Source: Konateibacter massiliensis
GTDB lineage: Bacteria; Bacillota; Clostridia; Lachnospirales; Lachnospiraceae
Assembly: GCF_900184995.1 (NCBI RefSeq)
Contig: NZ_LT860098.1
Location: 67,001-131,000 of the forward strand
DNA: 64,000 nt
Direction of reading: 5' to 3'
Shown here: positions 40,795-50,199 of the stretch, one piece after another
How positions within the stretch are numbered: the stretch's first letter is position 1
How the letters are laid out: each line of letters opens with the position of its first letter
Notes under the pieces: model-generated
What the model saw: only the letters and a program-made list of their open reading frames with translations
What the model was told of the DNA's origin: nothing
The model's database searches: none
Position numbers and translations under genes: made by a program

Positions 40795-43446
40795 TTATTC
40801 TTCTTTCTCCCTCATCATCTCATCCATCCTACGCTTCTCCTCCGATGACAGAGAATCAAATATATAGCTGCGCTCCTTCATCTGAGGCTGTTTCTCTTGA
40901 TACGCCTGCTGCACCCGCTCATTTGCCCTCTCAACTTCGAGTTTCAGCTCTCTTGCAGACATCAAAGAGGCACCTGCTCCTCGAATGATGATTTGCTGCA
41001 AGCCATCGGACGTCGCAACCTCTATTTTATATTTACTCTGATTTGCGTGGGCAAATCTCTCAATATACTGGTCCGCAGTCTGTGCTTCCTTTGTGTAAAC
41101 CATATGGACATTATGGTAGCGGATTGTCTCCTCGGCATGATTTTGAACACGGTAGGCATCAAACACTACAATGATATGACATTTTCTGATTGCCTGGTAA
41201 TTGCTCATAATATCCATCAGCTTTGTTCTGGCGGCATCCATATTATCTTTGGCAAGCTCCTGTAGCTCCTCCCATGCAAATACAATATTATAGCCGTCCA
41301 CCAAAAGATATTCTTCCTTTGTCTCCTTTGGCTGATTTGTGTAGGAAACAGACTTGTAATAGCTCTGTCTTGCCGGCCTCTGCTTTTTCAATACAGATTT
41401 CCTCCCCTGATTTGCAAAGGAGGTACTGTTTATAATCTGATCAATTTCCTCGGTTGTCACCCATCGCTCCTCTGGGGCGGATGAGACAATCCTCTGCTTG
41501 GGCTCTGCCTCCTGCCTTAATTGAAAATAACTCTCGATATGCATATAGTCTTTGACTTCATTCCACTCAACTAAGAAACCTGCTCCATGAGCGCAAAATA
41601 CTGACCCGGTCGGATTTTGTAAATCACGCAAAACGTCGTAACCAATGCTTTCTATTACCTCTGCTTCGTTGTGGCACCTCTCATAGCCTTTTAAGCTGTA
41701 AAACAGCCTCCCCATCCCTTGGGTGTAGGCGATTACCTCCTTTTGATAATTCTGCATGGTTGATACGGGTGCACTTCCGGTCAAAACAGCCATGTCTCCA
41801 TCCGTCTGTGCAAGCTCGCTTATCCCATGCATTTTCTCAATATCGGTCATCGCCCTTCCAACCAGATGCTTCGGCAGCTCAAGCTGAAATGCATAATAAG
41901 GCTCCAGCAAAACAGATTCCGCCTCCATCAGCCCCTGCCGCACAGCGCGGTAGGTTGCCTCTCTGAAATCTCCGCCCTCCGTATGCTTATTATGTGCCCT
42001 GCCTGAAACAAGTGTAATCCGCATATCGGTGATAGAAGCCCCTGTAAGCACTCCTCTGTGGTTCTTCTCCTGCAAATGAGTCAGCACAAGCTTTTGCCAG
42101 CTTTTTCCCAAAATATCCTCGCTGCATCTTGTCTTAAATTCCAATCCGCTTCCCGCCTCCAAAGGCTCAAGCAGCAGATGTACCTCCGCATAATGACGAA
42201 GCGGCTCAAAGTGTCCGACTCCCTCCACTGTATTTGCAATCGTTTCCTTATATACAATCCGTCCGGCTCCAAACTCCACCTCTATACCGAAGCGGCTTTG
42301 AATCAGACTTTTCAAAATTTCGGTTTGGACCTCTCCCATAATCTGAGCCTGAATTTCTTGAAGCTCCTCATCCCATGCAATGTGAAGCTCCGGCTCTTCC
42401 TCCTCAATCTGGCGAAGTTTCGGAAGCATGACTCTCGGGTCGCACCCCTCTGGCAGCAAAATTTGGTAGGACAAAACGGGCTCTAATACAGGTAAATCTG
42501 CATTTTCTTCCATCCCAAGTCCTTCACCTGCCCGTGTGCTTCCAAGTCCCGTAACAGCACAGACCAAGCCTGCCTCAATTTCATTGACCGCTGTAAATTT
42601 CTGCCCGGAATAAAGACGGATTTGATTTACCTTATCCTCCCATCCGTTCCCTTTCAGGCTATCCTTTACCTTCAATTTTCCTCCGGTAAGCTTCATATAC
42701 GTAAGACGGTTTCCCTGCTCATCCCTGCCAATTTTATAAACCCTTGCCCCGAATTCCTTCGGATAGCTTGGAGCGGCGGCATATTCCTCGATTCCCTTCA
42801 TAAAGTTATCAACGCCGTCCAGCTTCAACGCCGAGCCAAAAAAGCATGGAAAGATTTTTCGTTCTATAATCGCTTTTTGTATATGTAACGTTTCAATCCT
42901 TCCTGTTTCTAAAAAGGTTTCCATGATTTCTTCATCGCACATCGCGAGCTGTTCATAGAACGCTTCTGTCTTATCCGAACCAAACTCAACACAGTTATCA
43001 TCAAGCTGCTTTCTTAAATCCTGCATTAATTCCTCTTTGTCCGTTCCGTTTTGATCCATTTTATTGACAAAGAGAAAAACCGGTATTTCATAAAACCGGA
43101 GAAGTCTCCATAATGTTTTCGTATGTCCCTGCACTCCGTCCGCACCGCTGATGACCAAAATCGCATAGTCGAGCACCTGAAGTGTACGCTCCATCTCTGC
43201 TGAGAAATCCACGTGTCCCGGCGTATCCAGCAATGTAACCTGTATATCACCCATCTCAAGCATTGCCTGCTTTGAAAAAATGGTGATTCCTCTTGCCCTC
43301 TCCAGCTCATAATTGTCTAAATAGGCATCTTTATTGTCCACTCTCCCAAGCTTCCCGATTTTTCCGCTTAAATAGAGCATACTTTCTGATAGGGTTGTCT
43401 TACCGGCATCCACGTGTGCCAATATTCCAATGACTAAATTTCTCAT
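40795..43446 (-). CDS. TetM-like translation factor GTPase fused to a YacP/Rae1-type NYN nuclease domain
   Basis: An 883-residue protein in two parts. Residues ~1-690 are a translation-factor GTPase of the TetM/TetO kind: P-loop AHVDAGKTT (10-18), RGIT (52-55), DTPGH (74-78), NKMD (128-131), GSALKLDG region, and the decoding-loop-like SAPVST block where ribosome protection proteins have YSPVST. Residues ~712-845 match the NYN/YacP (Rae1) fold: LLVDGYN (Asp717), VVFDAY (Asp763), TADQYIE (Asp792), ATSDG (Asp814), all four acidic catalytic positions of PIN-type nucleases present. The tail is charged. Rae1 cleaves mRNA in the ribosomal A site. I infer that the GTPase docks on the A site and places the nuclease there. 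This is not an acquired tet gene. Confidence 0.9.
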   Translation of the reverse strand: MRNLVIGILAHVDAGKTTLSESMLYLSGKIGKLGRVDNKDAYLDNYELERARGITIFSKQAMLEMGDIQVTLLDTPGHVDFSAEMERTLQVLDYAILVISGADGVQGHTKTLWRLLRFYEIPVFLFVNKMDQNGTDKEELMQDLRKQLDDNCVEFGSDKTEAFYEQLAMCDEEIMETFLETGRIETLHIQKAIIERKIFPCFFGSALKLDGVDNFMKGIEEYAAAPSYPKEFGARVYKIGRDEQGNRLTYMKLTGGKLKVKDSLKGNGWEDKVNQIRLYSGQKFTAVNEIEAGLVCAVTGLGSTRAGEGLGMEENADLPVLEPVLSYQILLPEGCDPRVMLPKLRQIEEEEPELHIAWDEELQEIQAQIMGEVQTEILKSLIQSRFGIEVEFGAGRIVYKETIANTVEGVGHFEPLRHYAEVHLLLEPLEAGSGLEFKTRCSEDILGKSWQKLVLTHLQEKNHRGVLTGASITDMRITLVSGRAHNKHTEGGDFREATYRAVRQGLMEAESVLLEPYYAFQLELPKHLVGRAMTDIEKMHGISELAQTDGDMAVLTGSAPVSTMQNYQKEVIAYTQGMGRLFYSLKGYERCHNEAEVIESIGYDVLRDLQNPTGSVFCAHGAGFLVEWNEVKDYMHIESYFQLRQEAEPKQRIVSSAPEERWVTTEEIDQIINSTSFANQGRKSVLKKQRPARQSYYKSVSYTNQPKETKEEYLLVDGYNIVFAWEELQELAKDNMDAARTKLMDIMSNYQAIRKCHIIVVFDAYRVQNHAEETIRYHNVHMVYTKEAQTADQYIERFAHANQSKYKIEVATSDGLQQIIIRGAGASLMSARELKLEVERANERVQQAYQEKQPQMKERSYIFDSLSSEEKRRMDEMMREKEE

Positions 43447-43489
43447 ATCCGTTTGTATCCTTTGCTTTGTCTGTTTGTAATACTTCCGT

Positions 43490-44464
43490 TTATTTTAGAA
43501 TCTGACGCAATGCCTCATCAATCACTTTTGCATTGTTAAGAGAATCCTCATACGTAATCAAAGGTGCTTCCCCTTCCAGAATACATCTGCCAAACTGTTC
43601 TACCTCAAGCATGTAATTATGCGGACAGTTAATCATAATTTCCTCAACGCCGGTTTCTTTCGTTATGATAATCGGTGTATCGCCTGACGCATTAAACTGT
43701 ACCGGCACGCGGATAACACCTTTCTCTCCTACAATCGTATACTCGCTTCTTCCTGCACAGTTGAACGCACAATAGGATACTGCCTTTAGTCCGCCTTCAA
43801 ACTCCATTGTGATACAACTGCTTACATCGACCTGACTGTCCTCTCCAATCTCTCCGACTGCATAGATGCTTGTAGGTTCAGAACCTGCAATATGACGGAT
43901 AATGTTCAGGTTATAGCAGCCTACATCATAGGTTGCACCGCCGGAAAGTGCTTTGTTCAGGCGAACGTCATTCTCGCGGTTCATAAGAAAGCTAAAGTGA
44001 GCCTCGATAAATTTGAGCTTCCCGATTGCCCCTGCCTCAGTCAGCTCTTTTACCTTCTTCGTCAGCGGACTCTGGCGATAAGCGAATGCCTCCATCAAGA
44101 GCACACCGTTTTTATCTGCCGCATCCTGCATCGCTTTTACTTCCTCTTCGTTCACTGCCAGCGGCTTCTCACATAAGACATGTTTCTTCTTCTCTGCTGC
44201 CTTTATCGCCCATTCACAGTGCAGTCCGTTTGGAAGCGGAATGTAAACCGCATCTATTTCAGGATCGTCTAACATCTCTTCATAGCTTGTATAGGTTTTA
44301 GCCGGATTAAATTTCTCTTTAAATTCCTCAAGCTTCTTTCCCGCCCCTCTGCTTGAGAGTGCGTAAAGTCTTGCGTTATCAGCACTTAAAATTCCCGGAA
44401 TCACCGATTTCTCTGCAATTCCCGCACATCCTATAATACCCCAATTTACGATTGTTTTTTCCAT
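43490..44464 (-). CDS. Gfo/Idh/MocA family oxidoreductase
   Basis: A 324-residue NAD(P)-dependent sugar or inositol-type oxidoreductase. Rossmann motif near the N terminus (NWGIIGCAGIAEKSV), the family signature CEKPLAVNEEEV and the C-terminal beta sheet domain with FEGGLKAVSYCAFN. Substrate unknown. The start at 44464 begins KTIVNWG as in the family; the GTG at 44485 adds seven residues. It precedes, on the same strand, the GTPase-nuclease gene; whether it shares a transcript is unclear. Confidence 0.88.
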   Translation of the reverse strand: MEKTIVNWGIIGCAGIAEKSVIPGILSADNARLYALSSRGAGKKLEEFKEKFNPAKTYTSYEEMLDDPEIDAVYIPLPNGLHCEWAIKAAEKKKHVLCEKPLAVNEEEVKAMQDAADKNGVLLMEAFAYRQSPLTKKVKELTEAGAIGKLKFIEAHFSFLMNRENDVRLNKALSGGATYDVGCYNLNIIRHIAGSEPTSIYAVGEIGEDSQVDVSSCITMEFEGGLKAVSYCAFNCAGRSEYTIVGEKGVIRVPVQFNASGDTPIIITKETGVEEIMINCPHNYMLEVEQFGRCILEGEAPLITYEDSLNNAKVIDEALRQILK

Positions 44465-44539
44465 TTGTGTTACCATTCCTTTCACTTGTTATTCCGATTT
44501 TTGTTCTAATTATAGTATAATGCAAAGGAATGCAATAAG

Positions 44540-44583
44540 TAAAGAGACCGACTTCTTTTATTTTCAAGAAATCAGCCTCTTTA
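44540..44583 (-). terminator. Terminator-like stem after the SDR gene
   Basis: TAAAGAG...CTCTTTA arms with additional inner pairs (TAAAGAGGCTGATTT on the minus strand) just downstream of the SDR stop codon. Confidence 0.5.
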
Positions 44584-44596
44584 TTTTATATCTTCC

Positions 44597-45373
44597 TTAT
44601 ACCAATGCACTTCCGCCGTCAACAATGATAAACTGTCCCTGCACATAGCTGGAAGCATCACTGGAAAGGTAGAGCACAGTACCATTTAATTCTCCGCGGT
44701 TACCCGGGCGTCCTGCCGGATTTGCCATATTGTAGCTCTTTAAAAAGTCCTCAGACTTAAATAATGTACCACTTGTCATCTCACTCTCAAAAAGTGCCGG
44801 TCCGATTGCATTTACTGTAATTCCATATCTCGCATAGGAAGCCGCCATACCTCTCGTCAAGCCGACAACCGCTGCCTTGGAGGAGTTATAGGAATGTCTG
44901 ATAAACACATCAAACTTATCTGCTACCACCGCATTAATGGATGCAATATTGACAATTTTTCCATAGCCTTTTTCCTTCATATGAGGAACGACATACTTAC
45001 TTGCCAAAAAGATGCCCTTCACATTCGTGTCAAAAGACTTATCCCAGTCTTCCACTGTCATGCTGTCTACACCGCCGCGTACCGCTATTCCGGCATTATT
45101 GAGTAAAATATCAATGTGTCCGAATGTCTCTAACACTTTATCGATTGCCGCTTTTACACTTTCCTCATTCGTGACATCACAAGCCGCTGTCACTACTTTC
45201 CTGCCCGTTTTTTCAATTTCAGCTTTTACCTCATCCAGCTTTTCCACTCGCCTTGCAAGCAATGCCACATCCGCTCCCGCCTTTGCATAAGCAAGTGCTG
45301 CATCCGCACCAAGCCCTGAACTTGCTCCTGTCACTACCGCTACTTTTCCTGTTAAATCAAAAAAATTATCCAT
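44597..45373 (-). CDS. SDR family oxidoreductase
   Basis: A 258-residue short-chain dehydrogenase. NAD(P) motif TGASSGLGADAAL, the NNAG strand, catalytic Ser/Tyr/Lys as SINAV...Y(NSS)K in HSYNSSKAAVVGL and a proline/glycine-rich C-terminus GGSALV. It resembles glucose or gluconate 5-dehydrogenase types; substrate not determinable. It is divergent from a PucR-type regulator 154 bases away, which may control it. Confidence 0.9.
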   Translation of the reverse strand: MDNFFDLTGKVAVVTGASSGLGADAALAYAKAGADVALLARRVEKLDEVKAEIEKTGRKVVTAACDVTNEESVKAAIDKVLETFGHIDILLNNAGIAVRGGVDSMTVEDWDKSFDTNVKGIFLASKYVVPHMKEKGYGKIVNIASINAVVADKFDVFIRHSYNSSKAAVVGLTRGMAASYARYGITVNAIGPALFESEMTSGTLFKSEDFLKSYNMANPAGRPGNRGELNGTVLYLSSDASSYVQGQFIIVDGGSALV

Positions 45374-45461
45374 ATTCCTACATCCTTTCCATTTATTTTA
45401 TATCTATTCTTTATTCTACACCGTATTTTATAAAACGTCCAGTTCGTTAATTGATAATTAA

Positions 45462-45490
45462 TTGACAATTTGGTCATAATGCACTATATT
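45462..45490 (+). promoter_or_regulatory. Promoter of the PucR-type regulator
   Basis: TTGACA (45462-45467), 17-base spacer, TATATT (45485-45490). The adjacent stretch TTGATAATTAATTGACAATT contains direct TTGA-type repeats which may be an operator. Confidence 0.6.
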
Positions 45491-45527
45491 ATAAGAATTA
45501 GAGGTGAGTTTGAACGGAGGAAATGAT

Positions 45528-47063
45528 TTGACATTTACACAGTTGATTGAAAAATTTTCAAACGAATATAACGTGACAGTGGTATCTCACGGAGCAGATG
45601 CAGAGCTTAGTGATGTGGCATTTCTCGATTGCAGGAGTAACAGCTATCTTGGCAATACTCTTTACTTTGGTTATGATAGACAAGTGAAAAGTCTGACATC
45701 CCTTCCTCCGTATTGTATCCTCGCCAGAACAGACCATAATATCTCTACTTTTCCTATCGGAAATTATATTGTTTTTACAGAGGAAAGTATGCTCTTTTCC
45801 CTCTTTAATGACATTAAGGATTTAATTCAAAGCACAAGCAGCAGAGGAATTTTTGAGGAGCTTACCGGTCTTGCCGATAAAACACATAGCATCGATGCGG
45901 TTATTGACGCTGCTGCTATCAAATTGGGAAATTCCCTGCTCTTTTGCGATATGAATTTTAAAATTACCGCCAGCTCCAGCTCAATCCCAATTTTAGACCC
46001 GATGTGGAGCGAAGCCATCAAGGAAGAACATTGCTCCTATGAATTTATAAACAATATTCAGAAATCAAAGGCGCTTAGAAATGCATCCCTGACAACGGCT
46101 GCCTGTGATGTTACCTGTCCTAATTCTCCTTATCGGAAATTGATGAGCAAGGTTTTTTATAATCAGACTCCTGTCGGATTTCTGCTTATGATTGAAGGAG
46201 AGAATCCAATTATTCCTTCTCATTTTGAAATGCTGTGTACAATAAGCCATGTAATCAGCTATACAATTGCCTATTATACCCCTTCTTTTTTTAAGGAAAA
46301 CGGTATTTATCATGAGTTTCTACACGATATGCTTGCCGGGATATCCTTAAATGAAATCGGGATACGGTTGGATAAATTACATTTTCCTCCTAGAATGCAG
46401 GTTTTATTTATTCTTCCTACCAAGTACTTAGGGCCTCAGTATTTAGACAATTTTACATATAAAAATCTCAAAATCCGTATTCCGGGCACCTGTGCCACCT
46501 ATTATAAAAAGGGAATTGTAGCCGTAATTCCTGTAAAAGAGGGAAAAGAAGAGGAGTTTGAATTGCAGACGATTTTAAAGGACTTTTACCAAAACGAACA
46601 TATCCGTATCGGTATCAGCAATCCTTTTACCAATATTGAAAGCCTTCTTAGCTATTTTGATCAGGCGTATGCGGCACTCAAATTAGGACAACGGTTAAAA
46701 TCTGAGGAGATGGTACATTATTATCAGGATTTTCAATTTTTTGATTTGCTCTCCGATGTGAGGCATCCGGATAAGTTAGGGCGCTACTGCCATCCTGCAC
46801 TTTCGATACTCAGGCAATATGACCTTAAAAACAGCTCCGAGCTGTACAAAACACTTTGTGTCTTTATCGACAAGGGATGCAATATCAAGCTCACCTCAGA
46901 AAGCTTGTATATACATCGCAACTCTCTTGTGTACCGCTTAAACCGTATTACCGAACTATGCCGGCTTGATTTTGACGATGCCAATACCGCTTTTCTTCTG
47001 CGTCTTTCATTTTTGATTGACCGCTATAATGAACTGAATACAAGCAAGGATTGGAATGAATAA
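45528..47063 (+). CDS. PucR/CdaR family transcriptional regulator
   Basis: A 511-residue regulator: N-terminal PucR-like domain (~1-120), a middle GGDEF-like degenerate region (~270-380, no catalytic residues), and a C-terminal PucR helix-turn-helix (CNIKLTSESLYIHRNSLVYRLNRI). The start is TTG at 45528, because GGAGG sits 7 bases ahead and the protein then begins with the PucR fold; the GTG at 45504 is in front of the GGAGG. It probably responds to a sugar- or purine-type compound and controls the divergent SDR gene. Confidence 0.88.
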   Translation: MTFTQLIEKFSNEYNVTVVSHGADAELSDVAFLDCRSNSYLGNTLYFGYDRQVKSLTSLPPYCILARTDHNISTFPIGNYIVFTEESMLFSLFNDIKDLIQSTSSRGIFEELTGLADKTHSIDAVIDAAAIKLGNSLLFCDMNFKITASSSSIPILDPMWSEAIKEEHCSYEFINNIQKSKALRNASLTTAACDVTCPNSPYRKLMSKVFYNQTPVGFLLMIEGENPIIPSHFEMLCTISHVISYTIAYYTPSFFKENGIYHEFLHDMLAGISLNEIGIRLDKLHFPPRMQVLFILPTKYLGPQYLDNFTYKNLKIRIPGTCATYYKKGIVAVIPVKEGKEEEFELQTILKDFYQNEHIRIGISNPFTNIESLLSYFDQAYAALKLGQRLKSEEMVHYYQDFQFFDLLSDVRHPDKLGRYCHPALSILRQYDLKNSSELYKTLCVFIDKGCNIKLTSESLYIHRNSLVYRLNRITELCRLDFDDANTAFLLRLSFLIDRYNELNTSKDWNE

Positions 47064-47097
47064 GAAAACCGGAATTTTATGCTTTGGGTCAATATTT

Positions 47098-47142
47098 GCC
47101 CCCGTATCAAACACGAATAATCGGCGTGTCTGACACGGGGGC
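47098..47142. terminator. Bidirectional terminator
   Basis: GCCCCCGTATCAAACACG pairs with CGTGTCTGACACGGGGGC (two mismatches) between the convergent PucR-type regulator and GH106-like gene. Confidence 0.7.
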
Positions 47143-47160
47143 TTATCTTCTATCTATCCT

Positions 47161-49629
47161 CTATTCTTCTGTCAGCTTCAGCCGAACGGGTCCTATCAAT
47201 CCAGACCGCAGGTTTAGTCCGCAAATTTCGTTTGCGCGTGTGTTTGTCACCTCTATCACAATCTCATTTTCACCGTCCGTTACCAAATCCGTGATATCAA
47301 ACTGATATGGTGCCCACATTTTTATGCCCGCTTCTTTCTTATTTACCGTAACTTTTGCAAGCTCTTTCACCTCTCCCAAGTCAAGCTCTACCTGACCGTG
47401 CTTTCCAACTTCCTCACTTTTAAATGTTGTCCGATAAAGAAGAGTGCCTGAATAGCCGAAAAGACTTTCCATCTCATTCCAAGGAGTTAGTGTTTCCATT
47501 TTCTTTAGCAAATCTAAGCTGCTTCCCATCTGCCAGTTTTGAGTCAGTTCATATTCGTCTTTCTCTTCTGCTTTTTTCTTGCATATAACCGGGGCTTTTT
47601 TCGGGTTGACAGAAAGCACTTTTGCTTCTCTTCTTCCCATCTTGAGGCAAATATCCATTGAGCCTTCTCCCACTCTTTGAATGATATCCGCTTCCTTGAT
47701 TGTTCCCTCAAACGCATCCCATTCTTCCAGTTCTCCGACAGAAGCAATTGCTGCGGTTCGCTCTATTTCTTCCTCACCTTCGTTTACGAGGACATAAAAT
47801 TCAGTATTATCCTTTACAATGTGGCTTATTCTTAAATCAGGCGCCTTGGCATCCAAAACAAATGCTCTGTCAATCACACTGCCGATATTCTCGGGCAGGC
47901 TTTCAAAGCTTGAAACCGGCTTAAAGTTTCGGATCAATGACTCAGCTTTTTTATTTCTATTTAGGAACACGATTCCGCCGCCGTCGATAAACCTCTGTAA
48001 CTTTTTATCGTTTTCTTTATCAATCAACGCTTCATCCTCAATTAGCAGGACTGTATATTCCTGTGCGGCAATTTTAATCTTTCCCGCTTCCACCGCACAA
48101 ACCTCTGAAATGAAAAGCTCATTTTCCAGATAGTTAAATTCCAACTGATTTTCATAGAGGGGCTTCACCATTTTCCATGGCAGCTCATGTGCTCCGCACA
48201 GCACGGCGATTTTCGTCTGATTTACGCTGTCTGTCATCAAAAAGCTCATTCTCTTGATATAATCAGAAATCTGTATGTAATTGCTCCACCATATATTGTT
48301 AGGACCGACATCCGGCGGTCTCTCCCCGCTTCTTCGCTCGCCCTCGATGGAGTAGTAAAACGCGTGAGGATACAGCAAATTAACACCGCGGACAAACAGC
48401 CAATCCATATACCATTTCATGTCATCTGCCGGGAAGTTCCACTCAATACCGTCTCTTCCGCAGCAGGCAAAGCACTCATTTCCGTTTCGTCTTACCCCTC
48501 TGTGTCTCGCACTGTCGGATGTGCATTTTGCCATTGTACTATGCTCTCCCTCAATCGCCAGACCATTCTCCGGTGCAACCCATCTCCACACAACATCTTG
48601 AGCTGGTATATGAAAATATTTTAAAAAACCGATATCATCGCTGTCGTGCGGGTGTCCGGTCTGTGCAATTTGATGTTTCTCACACCACTCATAAATCGGT
48701 CTGTAGTAGCTGTCCTCCATTTTTTTGTTGACCGCTGCCTCGTATTTTCTTCGCTTACGCTCGGACAACTCACCTGCCTCAAACCATAAAAAAGGCAAAT
48801 CCAGCTCGCTGTTTCCCTGCTTCTCATAATAATCTAAAAAACCGCCCGTCCACGGAATAAAGCCTTCCATATCTCCTCTTCCCATGATACAAGGTTCATC
48901 CGTGAACATTCCTATAATCGTATTTCCAAAATAAGGCTTGATCACCTCATAATAACGCTCATGGGTCAGCCTGATAAATTCCTCCATAGCCGCCTTATTC
49001 AGCAAATCTCCGGAAGCAGGCGCATATGGTTCACCGTCGTCCTCTCCGAAATGAATGCCGCGGATATGCCCTTTCGTGAAGGCTTGCACAAAGACAAGAA
49101 CTGACCAGTTCTCCTCCTCTTTTGCCTCAAAGCTAATTTTATTATCAAAGGATTCTATTGTCTGAATACTATCCGGGTTAATTTCTGTCTCCGTTCTTTT
49201 TTGAACTGCCTGTACGGATATTATATTTTCTCCGTCCGCTAAGGTCAGCTCCTGATTTATTTTTCCCTGACAAGGATATTCCAAAACCCGCAGCCCTTTG
49301 CTTGCGTATTCAGGATTGCTTTTTACCACCATCCCATGTGCCGAGCCGGACGGATACATTGCCTCATCATAGAGGACCACCTTCATTTCCAGCTTTTGGG
49401 CTTCCTGCACCGCGCAGCTGACAAAACTCATAAAGGTATCAGACAGATACTCTATTTCCTCCGGTATCCCAATACGTGGATGGATTACAAATCCGTCTAC
49501 TCCTTTTTCATGAAAATCATGAATCTGGCGGATAATCTCTTTCTCTGTCAATTCGTCATTCCAAAACCAAAAGGGAATAGGAGTATATTCCTTTTGCGTG
49601 TTTAGGAAGGACTGTCTTAAGTCTTGCAT
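47161..49629 (-). CDS. Glycoside hydrolase, GH106-like (alpha-L-rhamnosidase type)
   Basis: An 822-residue enzyme. The N terminus (FWFWNDELTEKEIIRQI; DGFVIHPRIGIPEE) starts a large TIM-barrel module as in GH106 alpha-L-rhamnosidases, followed by a region with TGHPHDSDDIGFLKYF and DVGPNNIWWSNY and a C-terminal galactose-binding-like fold (~730-822). No signal peptide, so it would act inside the cell on an imported glycoside. Start 49629 is chosen because AGGAG lies 7 bases upstream; the ATG at 49692 would add 21 basic residues without a site. It converges on the PucR-type regulator. Confidence 0.82.
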   Translation of the reverse strand: MQDLRQSFLNTQKEYTPIPFWFWNDELTEKEIIRQIHDFHEKGVDGFVIHPRIGIPEEIEYLSDTFMSFVSCAVQEAQKLEMKVVLYDEAMYPSGSAHGMVVKSNPEYASKGLRVLEYPCQGKINQELTLADGENIISVQAVQKRTETEINPDSIQTIESFDNKISFEAKEEENWSVLVFVQAFTKGHIRGIHFGEDDGEPYAPASGDLLNKAAMEEFIRLTHERYYEVIKPYFGNTIIGMFTDEPCIMGRGDMEGFIPWTGGFLDYYEKQGNSELDLPFLWFEAGELSERKRRKYEAAVNKKMEDSYYRPIYEWCEKHQIAQTGHPHDSDDIGFLKYFHIPAQDVVWRWVAPENGLAIEGEHSTMAKCTSDSARHRGVRRNGNECFACCGRDGIEWNFPADDMKWYMDWLFVRGVNLLYPHAFYYSIEGERRSGERPPDVGPNNIWWSNYIQISDYIKRMSFLMTDSVNQTKIAVLCGAHELPWKMVKPLYENQLEFNYLENELFISEVCAVEAGKIKIAAQEYTVLLIEDEALIDKENDKKLQRFIDGGGIVFLNRNKKAESLIRNFKPVSSFESLPENIGSVIDRAFVLDAKAPDLRISHIVKDNTEFYVLVNEGEEEIERTAAIASVGELEEWDAFEGTIKEADIIQRVGEGSMDICLKMGRREAKVLSVNPKKAPVICKKKAEEKDEYELTQNWQMGSSLDLLKKMETLTPWNEMESLFGYSGTLLYRTTFKSEEVGKHGQVELDLGEVKELAKVTVNKKEAGIKMWAPYQFDITDLVTDGENEIVIEVTNTRANEICGLNLRSGLIGPVRLKLTEE

Positions 49630-49752
49630 CTTCTGTCTCCTCTCCTGTTCACGTATTTTCCATACATTATACTTACTTTTTTGAACTGCCACAATGTATT
49701 ATCGTGTATTCGTAATGTCAATAATAAGAGAATATTTCTTCTTGAAAACACA

Positions 49753-49784
49753 GAAAGGCTGACACCTCATCGTGTCAGCCTTTC
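49753..49784 (-). terminator. Perfect 13-base hairpin behind a decayed gene
   Basis: GAAAGGCTGACAC/CTCATC/GTGTCAGCCTTTC. On the minus strand it follows the last stop codon of the remnant at 49786-49927 and is followed by TGTGTTTTC, so it looks like the terminator of a gene that is now mostly gone. Confidence 0.5.
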
Positions 49785-49785
49785 C

Positions 49786-49927
49786 TCACGTTCTATATAA
49801 ACTATCTTCCCCTGTATACTTATCAAAATATGCCTCTACTTTAGCTAAATATTCTACTTCACTGAATGTGCTTAAAAGTTCCCTTCATCATAATAACACT
49901 TGCTCCCCAGCCTGCTATTACTTTAAA
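49786..49927 (-). pseudogene. Coding remnant with frameshift
   Basis: On the minus strand two short frames abut: codons from 49927 encode VIAGWGASVIMMKGTFKHIQ and stop at 49859, while the overlapping frame from 49869 encodes TFSEVEYLAKVEAYFDKYTG and then EDSLYRT to a stop at 49786. Joining them at the shared TF gives a sensible small-protein C terminus, with hydrophobic stretch then charged tail. This suggests one indel in a decayed gene. Upstream of 49928 I see no further coding signal. Low confidence and no family recognised. Confidence 0.35.
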
Positions 49928-50115
49928 CTAAAGTTTCCATAAGTTTTTGGAATATTTTGTTAATTATCGCCTCTATAATATTACATAAAAACTCATATTT
50001 TTACAACGTTCACTATCAATAATAATAAAGCTACTTTTTGTCTACCGTGCACAAACCGTCTATTCCCGTCATAAGCGGGCATAGGCTCAAAGTACCAAAT
50101 ATTGGTTTAAAGTAA
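49928..50115. other. Intergenic stretch without a recognisable gene
   Basis: AT-rich sequence between the coding remnant and the diguanylate cyclase promoter. The only structure noticed is a short dyad CCCGTCATAAGCGGG near 50067. Confidence 0.45.
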
Positions 50116-50145
50116 TTGCGTGGGCATACTTTTCTATGGTATAAT
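50116..50145 (+). promoter_or_regulatory. Promoter of the diguanylate cyclase gene
   Basis: TTGCGT (50116-50121), 18-base spacer, TATAAT (50140-50145). It shows that the in-frame ATG-like start at 50116 lies inside the promoter and is not used. Confidence 0.65.
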
Positions 50146-50199
50146 ATTGTTAAATATTATTTTGTTCTGTCTTACGTACGACCGAAAGAGGGTGGAGAA

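Noticed and set aside
40795-43446. Acquired tetracycline resistance gene (tetM/tetO type)
   Set aside because: The N-terminal part is TetM-like, but the NYN fusion, the ordinary codon use and the chromosomal neighbours show it is a resident translation-factor protein.
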